From NCBI GenBank assembly GCA_050633365.1, contig JBOEGJ010000011.1:182749-246748 (forward strand): a stretch of DNA of 64,000 nt, written 5' to 3'. Every line of letters starts with the position of its first letter. The stretch's first letter is position 1. Positions 35,461 to 44,697 of this stretch are shown piece after piece. The notes beneath the pieces are model-generated. The model was not told the origin of the DNA. It was given only the letters and a program-made list of their open reading frames with translations, and made no database searches. The DNA is from Pseudomaricurvus sp050633365. GTDB taxonomy: Bacteria > Pseudomonadota > Gammaproteobacteria > Pseudomonadales > Cellvibrionaceae. A program made the translations under genes and the position numbers.

Positions 35461-36377
35461 CGATTTCACTGATCACACACCCAGACTACAGCTTTGATTT
35501 CTCCCGCAAACATCGCTTCCCCATGGAGAAGTTCAAGCTTTTGCACGAACATCTAAAAGCCATCGGCTTAGCCACCCCCAGCAACACCTTAAGGCCCGGA
35601 AGAGCCAAACAGCAATTATTGGAACTCGCCCACTGCCCTGACTACCTGCAGAGATTCATCCATAATCAACAAACTCCGCAAGAGCTTAGACGCATGGGAT
35701 TACCTTGGTCACCAGCACTAATGAAGCGCACCTTAATTTCACCCAACGGCACCTTTCTTGCGGCCAATCTGGCTCTGCAACATGGGATTGCTTGCCATCT
35801 TGCCGGTGGAACCCATCACGCTCACTATGACGCCGCATCGGGTTTCTGCGTTTTAAATGATTTAGCCATCGCAGCACTTGGGGTATTGCATCAATCGAGG
35901 AAAACACAACTGTCACATCCCTCTGTTCTGATTTTCGACTGTGACGTTCATCAAGGTGATGGAACAGCCAACATATTGGCCGACGAATCTCGGGCGTTTA
36001 CCTGCTCGGTTCACTGCGACAAAAACTTCCCTGCGCGTAAAGCCCGCAGCGATATGGATGTGGAGATCCCCAAGGCAACCACGGATGATCGCTATTTGGA
36101 AACCGTTGAACAGGCACTTCTAACCGCCATAGATCAGGCCAAACCCGCGCTGATGTTTTACGATGCTGGCGTCGACATCTATGAACATGATCCTCTGGGG
36201 CTGCTTAATATCAGCTTAGAGGGTATTCGCCAGAGAGACCGATTGGTACTCGAAACCTGCAAGCGCAAAGGTCTACCCGTGGCCACAGTCATCGGCGGAG
36301 GTTATGATGATGACCGACACGCACTGGCTCAACGACATGCGTTAGTGGTTGAGGAGGCCTTCAAGGTTTTTGGATGA
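35457..36377 (+). CDS. Histone-deacetylase-family (HDAC11-like) zinc hydrolase
   Basis: A 306-residue arginase/deacetylase-fold protein. The active-site histidine pair is in GGTHHAHYD (H120, H121). The zinc ligands are D163 and H165 in FDCDVHQGDGT, with the third Asp in DAGVDIYEHDPLG. The transition-state tyrosine lies in GGGYDDD. Bacterial relatives deacetylate acetylated lysine, polyamines or acetoin-related compounds; the substrate is unknown here. The start codon overlaps the TauE-like stop as ATGA, so the two are translationally coupled. Confidence 0.92.
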   Translation: MTISLITHPDYSFDFSRKHRFPMEKFKLLHEHLKAIGLATPSNTLRPGRAKQQLLELAHCPDYLQRFIHNQQTPQELRRMGLPWSPALMKRTLISPNGTFLAANLALQHGIACHLAGGTHHAHYDAASGFCVLNDLAIAALGVLHQSRKTQLSHPSVLIFDCDVHQGDGTANILADESRAFTCSVHCDKNFPARKARSDMDVEIPKATTDDRYLETVEQALLTAIDQAKPALMFYDAGVDIYEHDPLGLLNISLEGIRQRDRLVLETCKRKGLPVATVIGGGYDDDRHALAQRHALVVEEAFKVFG

Positions 36378-36561
36378 GGCGAGCTACCATCCTAAAGAGC
36401 ACAAGGGGCTGCCGGCTCAAGAGATGTCGGCATTCGCTGTTGAGAGACAAGCTTTCTCGTTTCTGATTCTTCGGCTTTACCCTCATTAACACTTCTGCGG
36501 GCAGCGGCCAGTCGTTAAATCCGTTAGGATAGTCGCACTCTCTCAAGTGCACTTCAATTCT

Positions 36562-38400
36562 ATGACTGCTCAACACTCACCTGACTCCAAATCAACCTCA
36601 AGCCCCGAAGATTCTTTGCAATCCGCCCCTAATAAAGTGTCGGTATTACTCAGCCTCTGGCAATTCATGACCCCCTACAAAAAGACCTTGATCGGTGCCG
36701 CCATCGCCTTAGTACTCACGGCTGGCATTACCCTCTCAATTGGCCAAGGGGTGAGAATCTTAATTGACGACGGCTTTGTGGCGCAATCAACCGAGGCATT
36801 GCGCCAAGCGGTGTTTGTGATCTTGGGGCTTTCGGTACTCATGGCGGCAGGCACTTTTACTCGTTTCTATTTGGTATCCTGGCTAGGTGAACGAGTCAGT
36901 GCTGATTTGAGAAAAGCGGTGTTCAATCACATCATCACACTGCATCCAAGTTTTTTTGAAACCAATCGCAGCGGCGAAATTATGTCTCGCCTCACCACCG
37001 ATACAACCTTGCTGCAAACCATCATTGGATCTTCTTTTTCAATGGCGCTTCGCAGTACGCTCACGTTTATCGGCGCCCTAATTCTATTATTGATCACCAA
37101 CCTCAAGCTGAGTTTGATCGTTCTGTTTTGTGTGCCTCTGGTACTCCTACCGATATTGCTCTATGGCCGCCGAGTGAGAAAGCTCTCGAAAAAGAGCCAA
37201 GACTCTATCGCTGACGTGGGTAGCTACGCCGGCGAGATTATTCAGCACATTAAAACCGTTCAAAGCTACACCCGCGAACAACACGAAAGGCAAGCCTTTG
37301 AGACTGAGGTAGAAACAGCCTTTCACGTGGCTAAGCGCCGAGTGTGGCAGCGAGCCTTTTTAATCGCGACGGTTATTTTGATGGTCTTTGGCGCTATCAC
37401 GGGATTGCTCTGGATCGGAGGAAACGACATGCTCTCGGGCAAAATGAGCGGCGGTGAACTCGGCGCCTTCATTTTCTACGCCATTATGATGGCCAGCGCA
37501 GTGGCGACTATTTCTGAGGTTTATGGCGAACTTCAAAGAGCCTCTGGCGCAACCGAGCGACTGATCACCTTGCTCAATGAACAATCCGATATTGTCACAA
37601 CCCCCTCCGACTCTAGCTCGGCCGAGCGAAACAAAAAGGCACCCTTTGCACAATTCTCTAACGTGAACTTCAACTACCCGTCTCGCCCAGAAGTCACCGC
37701 CATAAAAAACCTTAACTTGAGTATTCGCGAGGGTGAAAGCCTCGCTCTGGTGGGTCCGTCGGGAGCCGGAAAATCCACTATCTTTGAATTGCTGCAACGC
37801 TTTTACGATCCACAACAGGGCCAAATCAGTCTAGATGGCGAGGGCCTCGAGCACATAGACCCGCAGACATTAAGACAACAGATGGCGGTAGTGCCGCAAC
37901 AGCCCGCGCTCTTTACCGCCGATGTTTGGTACAACATACGTTACGGAAAACCGGATGCAACCGATGAAGAAGTGATCACCGCTGCCACCGCAGCTCACGC
38001 TCACGATTTTATTATGGCTTTACCCGAGGGTTACTCGAGCCACCTCGGTGAACAAGGAACACGCCTTTCAGGCGGACAAAAGCAACGATTGGCCATCGCT
38101 CGCGCCATATTGAAAGACCCTAGACTTCTACTGCTCGACGAAGCCACCAGCGCTCTCGATGCAGAAAGCGAATACCATGTTCAACAAGCTCTAGAAGCGC
38201 TAATGAAAGATCGAACCACGATCATCATTGCCCATCGACTGGCCACGATTCTTCACGCCGATTCAATCGCCGTCATGGAAAAGGGGCAATTGATCGCTCG
38301 GGGCAATCATCAAACCTTATTGACGCAAAATAAGCTGTACAGTCGCTTGGCCAAACTGCAATTTAGGGAACCCCAAACCGCGGAAGAGTCAGGGGCCTAG
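36562..38400 (+). CDS. ABC exporter, fused permease and ATPase (MsbA/multidrug type)
   Basis: A 612-residue half-transporter. Six membrane helices lie in residues about 35-320. The ATPase domain has Walker A GPSGAGKST, signature LSGGQKQRLAIARA and Walker B LLLLDEATSALD. It belongs to the bacterial ABCB group of lipid or multidrug exporters; it is not confidently MsbA itself because no lipid A gene neighbours it. A GTG at 36547 is an alternative start; neither has a clear ribosome site. Confidence 0.9.
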   Translation: MTAQHSPDSKSTSSPEDSLQSAPNKVSVLLSLWQFMTPYKKTLIGAAIALVLTAGITLSIGQGVRILIDDGFVAQSTEALRQAVFVILGLSVLMAAGTFTRFYLVSWLGERVSADLRKAVFNHIITLHPSFFETNRSGEIMSRLTTDTTLLQTIIGSSFSMALRSTLTFIGALILLLITNLKLSLIVLFCVPLVLLPILLYGRRVRKLSKKSQDSIADVGSYAGEIIQHIKTVQSYTREQHERQAFETEVETAFHVAKRRVWQRAFLIATVILMVFGAITGLLWIGGNDMLSGKMSGGELGAFIFYAIMMASAVATISEVYGELQRASGATERLITLLNEQSDIVTTPSDSSSAERNKKAPFAQFSNVNFNYPSRPEVTAIKNLNLSIREGESLALVGPSGAGKSTIFELLQRFYDPQQGQISLDGEGLEHIDPQTLRQQMAVVPQQPALFTADVWYNIRYGKPDATDEEVITAATAAHAHDFIMALPEGYSSHLGEQGTRLSGGQKQRLAIARAILKDPRLLLLDEATSALDAESEYHVQQALEALMKDRTTIIIAHRLATILHADSIAVMEKGQLIARGNHQTLLTQNKLYSRLAKLQFREPQTAEESGA

Positions 38401-38483
38401 AGTATAAACACCAAACAGTATTTTTCAGCAATTTCTGATAACGTTTAGCTCACAGTTATCCTTCCTCAACGGACTTTGCTGAT

Positions 38484-40025
38484 ATGCGTGTTTCCTTTCT
38501 ACTTGTGCTGTGCCTTGGTTTTATTTCAGGTTGCGCCAATCAGCTGCCCAACCTGACAGAAAGTGAAAAACCACACAGCCAAACCCTGCCAAGCTTAGGC
38601 CTGCACTCGCCGCTGTCGCAAACAATTGCACCCCTACTCGAGAAGTACCCCGAGCAATCGGGGGTCTATCCATTAACCGATGGCGTTGATGCGTTTGTGG
38701 CTCGACTGGCGCTGATTCGCGCCGCCACTCGCAGTATTGATGTTCAGTACTACATTTATCATGGCGATGAAACCGGCCAACTCCTGACCGCGACGTTGAT
38801 GCAAGCCGCTGAGCGAGGCGTACGAGTGCGCATGCTGCTCGATGACATGAACACCAGTGGCAAAGATAACGCCCTAATGCTTCTCGCCGATCACCCCAAT
38901 GTAGAAGTACGGCTGTTCAATCCGTTCTTAAATCGTCTACTCAGGGGTTGGGAGTTTTTGGGAAACTTCGCCAGAGCCAACCGTCGTATGCACAACAAAT
39001 CGCTCACCGTAGACGGCCTCGCCACGATTGTCGGAGGCAGAAATATTGGCGATGAGTACTTTTCAGCCAATCAGTCGGTGGATTTCGGCGATTTTGATCT
39101 GTGGGCCATAGGCCCCGTAGTGGACGAAATAGCCGGACAGTTTGATTTGTACTGGAATAGTCATGCCTCCTATCCAGTAGCAGCCCTAGTCGCCCCCACA
39201 GGGTTGTCTTGGTCCGAGGCAAAGCCCAGAATTCAGCAGGCCTTGAAACGCTATCAACACAGTGAATACGTTGAGCGTCTGAGAAACGCCACGCTTATCG
39301 ATGATCTCGCACGCCCTGACTTCTCACTCTATTGGGGAAAAGCCTACGCGCTGTTTGACCACCCCTCTAAGGCCAACCCGAAGCATCAAGAAAACCAACT
39401 CACATCCACGGGTTTACCCGATAGCTACATGCTTCCACAGCTCATCGAGGTACTTGATCAAACCGAAAATAATTTGGTATTGGTATCGCCCTACTTTGTC
39501 CCCGGTAACGAGGGCGTTCAGTTATTAACGCAATACCGGCAGCGCGGCATTAAAGTTCGGGTGGTCACCAACTCATTGGCCGCCACCGATGTGGTTGCCG
39601 TTCATAGTGGCTATCGGCGCTATCGTAAAGACCTGCTAAAAGCTGGCGTTGAATTGAGAGAGGTTCGTGTCGATGCAAACATGAAACCAGGCAGTTGGCG
39701 CGGATCAAGCAAGGTCAGCCTACACGCAAAAACCTTCTATGCGGATGACAAAACCCTATTTGTGGGATCTTTTAACCTGGATCCACGATCGGCCGCACTG
39801 AATACAGAACTGGGCATAGTGATCGAATCAGAGCCGCTAGTGCGATGGCTAAAGACCAGCTTCGAGACTCAACTGAAACAGACAACCTACAAGGTCGAAC
39901 TAAAAAGAGAAAAGCTGGTTTGGACAGGTATTGAAGGGACTCACAAAAAAGAACCTAACGCGAGCCTCTGGCGGCGATTGGGCGCTGCTCTTCTGGGGTT
40001 ATTACCCATTGAGCAGCACCTATAG
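38484..40025 (+). CDS. Phospholipase D-family lipoprotein (cardiolipin synthase-like)
   Basis: A 513-residue protein. It has a lipoprotein signal peptide (residues 1-16) with lipobox FISGC and lipidated Cys17, so it sits in the periplasm on a membrane. There are two HKD motifs: HNKSLTVDG starting at H170 with GGRNIGDEY after it, and HAKTFYADD near residue 415 with GSFNLDPRS after it. The closest known relatives are ClsC/YmdC-like synthases and periplasmic PLD hydrolases. It probably transfers phosphatidyl groups between phospholipids. It converges with the ydcH-like gene at one base distance. Confidence 0.9.
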   Translation: MRVSFLLVLCLGFISGCANQLPNLTESEKPHSQTLPSLGLHSPLSQTIAPLLEKYPEQSGVYPLTDGVDAFVARLALIRAATRSIDVQYYIYHGDETGQLLTATLMQAAERGVRVRMLLDDMNTSGKDNALMLLADHPNVEVRLFNPFLNRLLRGWEFLGNFARANRRMHNKSLTVDGLATIVGGRNIGDEYFSANQSVDFGDFDLWAIGPVVDEIAGQFDLYWNSHASYPVAALVAPTGLSWSEAKPRIQQALKRYQHSEYVERLRNATLIDDLARPDFSLYWGKAYALFDHPSKANPKHQENQLTSTGLPDSYMLPQLIEVLDQTENNLVLVSPYFVPGNEGVQLLTQYRQRGIKVRVVTNSLAATDVVAVHSGYRRYRKDLLKAGVELREVRVDANMKPGSWRGSSKVSLHAKTFYADDKTLFVGSFNLDPRSAALNTELGIVIESEPLVRWLKTSFETQLKQTTYKVELKREKLVWTGIEGTHKKEPNASLWRRLGAALLGLLPIEQHL

Positions 40026-40026
40026 A

Positions 40027-40275
40027 TCAGGCTTCTACCGTGGCAGATTTCAACATTGCCAATAAGCGATCTTTCAAATCAAGGCGTGCCTTCTTTCGCG
40101 TTTCAAGATAATCATCCGAGGTTGACTCTGCGCCAGTCTCAATCCGGTGCACCTCGTGATCGACCTCGTGGTAGTCTTTAAACAAACGTGCGAAATGAGC
40201 ATCGCTGAGTTTTAGCTGGTGAATTTGTTCGCGGTATTCTGGAAGTTCGTGTATTAAATCGTGCTTCTCTAGCAT
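40027..40275 (-). CDS. YdcH-family protein (DUF465)
   Basis: An 82-residue helical protein. The DUF465 hallmarks are present: HFARLFKDYHEVDHEVHRIE followed by a Lys/Arg-rich helix with LKDRLLAML. Its function is unknown across bacteria. The ATG is preceded by GAGG. Its stop lies one base from the convergent phospholipase gene stop. Confidence 0.88.
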   Translation of the reverse strand: MLEKHDLIHELPEYREQIHQLKLSDAHFARLFKDYHEVDHEVHRIETGAESTSDDYLETRKKARLDLKDRLLAMLKSATVEA

Positions 40276-40496
40276 TGAGTAACCTCGCTTATGAAACCCA
40301 GATTTTGTAAAACCTAGGCTTGATGAAAAATCAGTGAATTCAGTATCACCAGAATTGCCTCAAAAACGAATGATGCAGATCAAACAACTGCGAACTTCAA
40401 GTTTCAGACTTATCGAAAACCCCCACAAAAAAAGGCGACACTTCGACCGCCGATCTCAATCACCTTTAACGCTGAAAAAAATCGCAGTAGTAGAAT

Positions 40497-41276
40497 CTAA
40501 CGTTTACCCGAAAAACTAGCGCGACGCTTTTCAAGAAAAGCGCTAATCCCTTCTTGCCCATCAATGCCTGCGGCGTTCAACGCAATATGCTCAGCCTCAG
40601 CGGCCATTTGGCTCTCAAGAGTTTCAGTAGACGAACTGTTGATCAAGCGTTTAACACTACCAAAGGATTTTGAAGGACCTGAAGCCAACTGTTTCGCCAA
40701 CGCTAAGGCAACGTCCAACTCACTTCCAGCATCCACCACTTGATTCACTAGCCCCCACTGCAAAGCCTCATCGGCGACGACTTTACGATTAGTTATCAGC
40801 ATCTCTTTGGCTCGGCGCTCGCCGATTAGGCGCGGTAAAAAGTAGGTCGAACTGCCATCGGGCGATAAACCCGCCGCCGTGTAGGCCGCCATAAAGCTGG
40901 CCTTTTCGGAAGCTACGACAAAATCGCATTGCAACGCGAAGCTCATACCGGCGCCGGCCGCGGCGCCATTAACTGCGGCAATGGTAGGTTTGTCCATTTT
41001 CTGAAACAGAGAAATCGCCGAATGCAAATAGACCGTCAGCTCTTTCAGCGCCGACGCTACACTGCCGGTTTGCTCGGCAAAGTACGCCAAATCTCCACCG
41101 GCACTGAACAGCTTTTGATCGCTGCAAAATACCACCGCGCGAATCTCATCGTTTTCATCACAGCGCAAGGCAATATCGAGCAACTCCCGCATGAAAGGCA
41201 GGTGCATCGACAATCGTTTGATCGTAACTTGCGCAACCTGATCTTTGAGCTCGAATGAAAAGTGCTGATAACTCAT
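40497..41276 (-). CDS. Enoyl-CoA hydratase/isomerase family protein, PaaG-like active site
   Basis: A 259-residue crotonase-fold protein. The oxyanion-hole stretches are FSAGGDLAYF (57-66) and NGAAAGAGMSFA (103-114). The catalytic-acid position has Asp140 in LSPDGSSTYFLPRLIG, the isomerase/PaaG type rather than the two-Glu hydratase type. It is odd in that the RPxxxNA loop near residue 22 is missing: the segment after VTIKRL is about five residues shorter than usual. The substrate is unknown. Confidence 0.87.
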   Translation of the reverse strand: MSYQHFSFELKDQVAQVTIKRLSMHLPFMRELLDIALRCDENDEIRAVVFCSDQKLFSAGGDLAYFAEQTGSVASALKELTVYLHSAISLFQKMDKPTIAAVNGAAAGAGMSFALQCDFVVASEKASFMAAYTAAGLSPDGSSTYFLPRLIGERRAKEMLITNRKVVADEALQWGLVNQVVDAGSELDVALALAKQLASGPSKSFGSVKRLINSSSTETLESQMAAEAEHIALNAAGIDGQEGISAFLEKRRASFSGKR

Positions 41277-41571
41277 GGCTTACCTCGTTAGTATTTTGTC
41301 ACCTGGCGGCATCACTTCAGTCGTCAAATCAGCCGTCGCTGCAGACGCCATTAATAGAAAGCCGCACAGGGCACAATGGGTTGTTTTCGATCTGAGTGCG
41401 TATATCTAAACCAGATGGTGAAGAGACACAAGGAAGAATATAGGCCGATAAGCCAAATGGGTCGAATTAGATCGGCGCTTGTCTAAACTGGACAATTACA
41501 ACCCACAAGCATCACCTGCGAGAGTGTTAGCGGAGATTTATAAAGAGATTTGGCTGAAACTCAATGGTGAC

Positions 41572-42192
41572 TTAAGAGAGCATCAACCAGATCGCCACTG
41601 CAAACATCAAGCTTCCCGCCAGTCGATTCATTAAAACCACATTGCCGCTCTTTTGCAGTAAGCGGCTGAGGCTGCGGCCACCAAGTGCGTAACCCATTAA
41701 ACACAGCCACTCGATCAACAAGATTAAGCTTAAGAGTATCATCATCTGCGGCGCGAGAGCCTTGGATGGATCAATAAACGGAGGCAGTAACGCGATAAAG
41801 AATGCCCAACCTTTAGGATTGGCCACCGCAGTCATAAACCCCTGTGCAATTAGCGCCTGAGCGGTGATTTCCCGCGGCTTCTGGTCGAGTGTGATGGCCA
41901 TATTTCCCTGAGATTGCCAAAGCTGGAAGCCCAGATAAGCCAAGTAGAGTCCTCCTGCCACTTTCATCACCACAAACATTTCTGGGTAACGCAACATGAT
42001 TGCCGCCACACCAACAACCGCAGCGGTGGCCACCAAGCCCACGGCCACCAATTCACCCGCCATCATCCACAGGGTCCGACGCACTCCAATTTGCATACCC
42101 AGAGTCAACGCCAATGTCATACACATACCCGGGGTGGCGGAAACAAACAAAAATGTGGGAATAAAAACACTGAGTAAAGCACTATTAATCAC
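41572..42192 (-). CDS. LysE/RhtB-family exporter
   Basis: A 206-residue inner-membrane protein with six hydrophobic segments, exporting amino acids or related metabolites. The N-terminus FVSATPGMCMTLALTLGMQIG is the family signature (usual form TPGP). The start is GTG at 42192 (VINSALLSV), which gives the usual family length; the longer frame to 42285 would add 31 polar residues before the first helix. The gap to the crotonase gene (41277-41571) holds no gene. Confidence 0.88.
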   Translation of the reverse strand: MINSALLSVFIPTFLFVSATPGMCMTLALTLGMQIGVRRTLWMMAGELVAVGLVATAAVVGVAAIMLRYPEMFVVMKVAGGLYLAYLGFQLWQSQGNMAITLDQKPREITAQALIAQGFMTAVANPKGWAFFIALLPPFIDPSKALAPQMMILLSLILLIEWLCLMGYALGGRSLSRLLQKSGNVVLMNRLAGSLMFAVAIWLMLS

Positions 42193-42412
42193 GGGAAATC
42201 TCGACAAAACAAAGCAGGTGAACAACAACCGGGATCGATCAATACGCAAACCAGCTTGATAAGACGAGCGCTGTAAAAAGCCCAAATCTCATCAAGTATC
42301 GTCTCGGTCTAATGTCTATAAACGTCTCGCAGGCGTAAACACTCAAAATCCGATCTGCATCAATTTACCCGGTGCAATCGCGACGACAAGCTCGAGTATC
42401 AGTCATATTTTC

Positions 42413-43159
42413 TTAAGGTAACCATCCGCCGGTGGCTTGAATGGGCGATGGGTCGCTGCCATGGCTAACCCAAAAAGCCACAGCTCGGCGAGTGTTGGTC
42501 ACGCCTATCTCTGCGAGACTCCGGGGCAACTTAGCATTCCACATGCCGTCGTCTGAGCGATAGGTTTCGAGAGATAGTACGACAAAATCCTGCGGCAGTT
42601 GCTTTCCTTGATTCTCGCCGGCTTTGATATCGGTGACTATATCAAAACCCAAGAGCGCAACATTCAGTAGAAGACCGCGATTATCAGCACTGCGTAAAAA
42701 ACGTACGTGCGCTCCTTCCGCGTCAATGTCGACTTTTAGCCGCCCCACCACTTCATCAGACATTACGGGCAATCGAGGGTTAGAGAACCATCCCGTCCAC
42801 TCGCTACCCGCCACCATAAAGCCTGGAGTATAAACTGCCTTGCAGCGTCCATGCAGCTGATATCGTCGCTGGCGCTGTGAGTGTTTAATGGAGGCGTAAG
42901 GGTCATTCCAGCCGAGGTAATCCCAGTAATCCACGTGGAAAGCAACGGGCACAAATCGAGTCCACAAGTCGTCATGGGCCTTTAACGTCGACATCCAACG
43001 CTCGGCTGCGGGACAACTGCTGCAGCCTTGTGAGCTGAACATTTCAACCAAGCTCACCTGAGTCTCACCAGAATCAAACTCTAATGCATCGCTCATTGGT
43101 GCTGACAGAAATACAAGCAACCACAGACTGGCAACTATTGGTCTAAAAACACGAACCAT
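42413..43159 (-). CDS. DUF1223 thioredoxin-like periplasmic protein
   Basis: A 248-residue protein with an N-terminal signal peptide (about 1-26, ending ...SDALEF). The DUF1223 core VEMFSSQGCSSCPAAERWM has a CxxC pair like thioredoxins, followed by HVDYWDYLGWNDPYA and YTPGFMVAG. The function is unknown; a periplasmic redox role is plausible. The ATG at 43159 is preferred over a TTG two codons upstream. It is divergent from hemH. Confidence 0.88.
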   Translation of the reverse strand: MVRVFRPIVASLWLLVFLSAPMSDALEFDSGETQVSLVEMFSSQGCSSCPAAERWMSTLKAHDDLWTRFVPVAFHVDYWDYLGWNDPYASIKHSQRQRRYQLHGRCKAVYTPGFMVAGSEWTGWFSNPRLPVMSDEVVGRLKVDIDAEGAHVRFLRSADNRGLLLNVALLGFDIVTDIKAGENQGKQLPQDFVVLSLETYRSDDGMWNAKLPRSLAEIGVTNTRRAVAFWVSHGSDPSPIQATGGWLP

Positions 43160-43332
43160 CGACAAAACCCTACACTAAACCACTGACATCCTAAAAATCG
43201 ATCACTGTGCTACATGAACTTCCAAGAGTTCTGAGTAGCGCTAGCTTCTTTGGCTTAGGTTCGCGCAAAAAGTTCAACGCTATTGCCCGAGTAATGAACC
43301 GTGGCACTCTAAGCAACGTAATAGACAGGACT

Positions 43333-43371
43333 TACCCTGGTGGCCTACCCTGGTGGCCTACCTTGGTGGCT
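43333..43371. repeat. Tandem repeat, 13-bp unit, three copies
   Basis: TACCCTGGTGGCC occurs twice exactly (43333-43345 and 43346-43358), then once with two changes (43359-43371). It lies in the leader of hemH, about 70 bases before the start codon. Confidence 0.9.
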
Positions 43372-43437
43372 TCGCTTCACGGCACAGTGACGAGCGGCTA
43401 CAATAGTATCAATAATCAAAAACTCAGAGAATAGAAA

Positions 43438-44490
43438 ATGTCGTTTAACGGCCAAACCGAATACAACCACGACGGCCCTGCCCCCAAAACTGGGGTACTG
43501 CTCACCAATCTCGGCACACCTGATGCACCCACCGCAGGAGCGTTAAGAACCTACCTCAAAGAGTTCCTTAGCGATCCCCGAGTGGTTGAAATCCCGCGAA
43601 TTGTTTGGTGGTTCATTTTACATCTGTTTATTCTCACGTTTCGCCCCGCCAAATCAGCTAAGTTGTACGCCTCTATCTGGCAAAAAGAAGGCTCTCCACT
43701 GTGGGTAATTTCCCAACGTCAGGCCGAGAAACTGCAAAAGCGACTCGATAGTATATACGGTAGCGGCACCATCCCCGTCGCCATAGGGATGCGCTATGGC
43801 AACCCATCGATTGCCTCTGCGATGGATCATCTAACTCAGTTGAACGTGAGAAACATCATCGTTCTGCCGCTCTACCCGCAATACAGCGGCGCCACCGGCG
43901 GCTCGACCTTCGACGCCGTGGCCAAGCACTTACAAAGTCAACGCTGGGTACCAGAGATTTCAATCATCAATGGCTATCACAGCCACCCGCGATATATTGA
44001 CGCACTAAAAACCAGTATCGACGCACACATCGCAGAACATGGCGCACCTGAAAAGCTGGTACTGTCCTACCATGGCACGCCTCAGCGCTACTTAGAACAA
44101 GGTGATCCCTATTCCTGCTTTTGTCAGCAAACCACACGGCTATTAAGTGAACGGCTCGATTATCCCTCGGAAAATATACTCACGACCTTTCAATCGCGTT
44201 TTGGCAAAGCCACATGGCTACAACCCTATACCGATGTCACCCTAGAATCCCTTGCTGCCGATGGGGTGAAAGATCTGGCCATCGTCTGCCCTGGGTTTTC
44301 AGCCGACTGCCTAGAAACCTTAGAAGAAATTGAAGGCGAAAATCGCGAAGTTTTCATGGATGCCGGCGGAAAGACCTTCAGCTACATCCCCTGCCTCAAT
44401 GATAATGACAACCATATTCAAATGATGGAAGATCTAGTGGTTGAACGATTGCCTCGACAATTTGGCCCCCTAAAGCTTACCCTCGATTAG
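43438..44490 (+). CDS. hemH: Ferrochelatase
   Basis: Inserts ferrous iron into protoporphyrin IX, the last step of protoheme synthesis; peripheral inner-membrane or cytoplasmic. It is 350 residues. The N-terminal GVLLTNLGTPDAP, active-site region LPLYPQYSGATGGS, LSYHGTPQRY with the catalytic histidine, and CPGFSADCLETLEEI are all diagnostic. It is divergent from the DUF1223 gene. Confidence 0.97.
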   Translation: MSFNGQTEYNHDGPAPKTGVLLTNLGTPDAPTAGALRTYLKEFLSDPRVVEIPRIVWWFILHLFILTFRPAKSAKLYASIWQKEGSPLWVISQRQAEKLQKRLDSIYGSGTIPVAIGMRYGNPSIASAMDHLTQLNVRNIIVLPLYPQYSGATGGSTFDAVAKHLQSQRWVPEISIINGYHSHPRYIDALKTSIDAHIAEHGAPEKLVLSYHGTPQRYLEQGDPYSCFCQQTTRLLSERLDYPSENILTTFQSRFGKATWLQPYTDVTLESLAADGVKDLAIVCPGFSADCLETLEEIEGENREVFMDAGGKTFSYIPCLNDNDNHIQMMEDLVVERLPRQFGPLKLTLD

Positions 44491-44697
44491 ATCATTGCTG
44501 TTTCAATCTGATCGAACCTGTCACGCGCTTTCGCGCCAGACGAGATCGAGCAGTGGTGGCCGCGACACAACAGCCCCGCTAGAGGTCATGGCATTGTGAA
44601 CCCAACGATTAGTTCCAACGTATACATAGTCTCAGAGTCACTATTCGATGATTCACACAGCGGTTCAATGAACCATTGATTTTTTAAGGAGCTACAC

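Noticed and set aside
37360..37824. 154-codon minus-strand open frame inside the second ABC exporter gene
   Set aside because: Overlaps the exporter's conserved permease/ATPase coding sequence; no recognisable domain or ribosome site.
43207..43434. 75-codon open frame in front of hemH
   Set aside because: Spans the 13-bp tandem repeat, has no ribosome site and no recognisable sequence.
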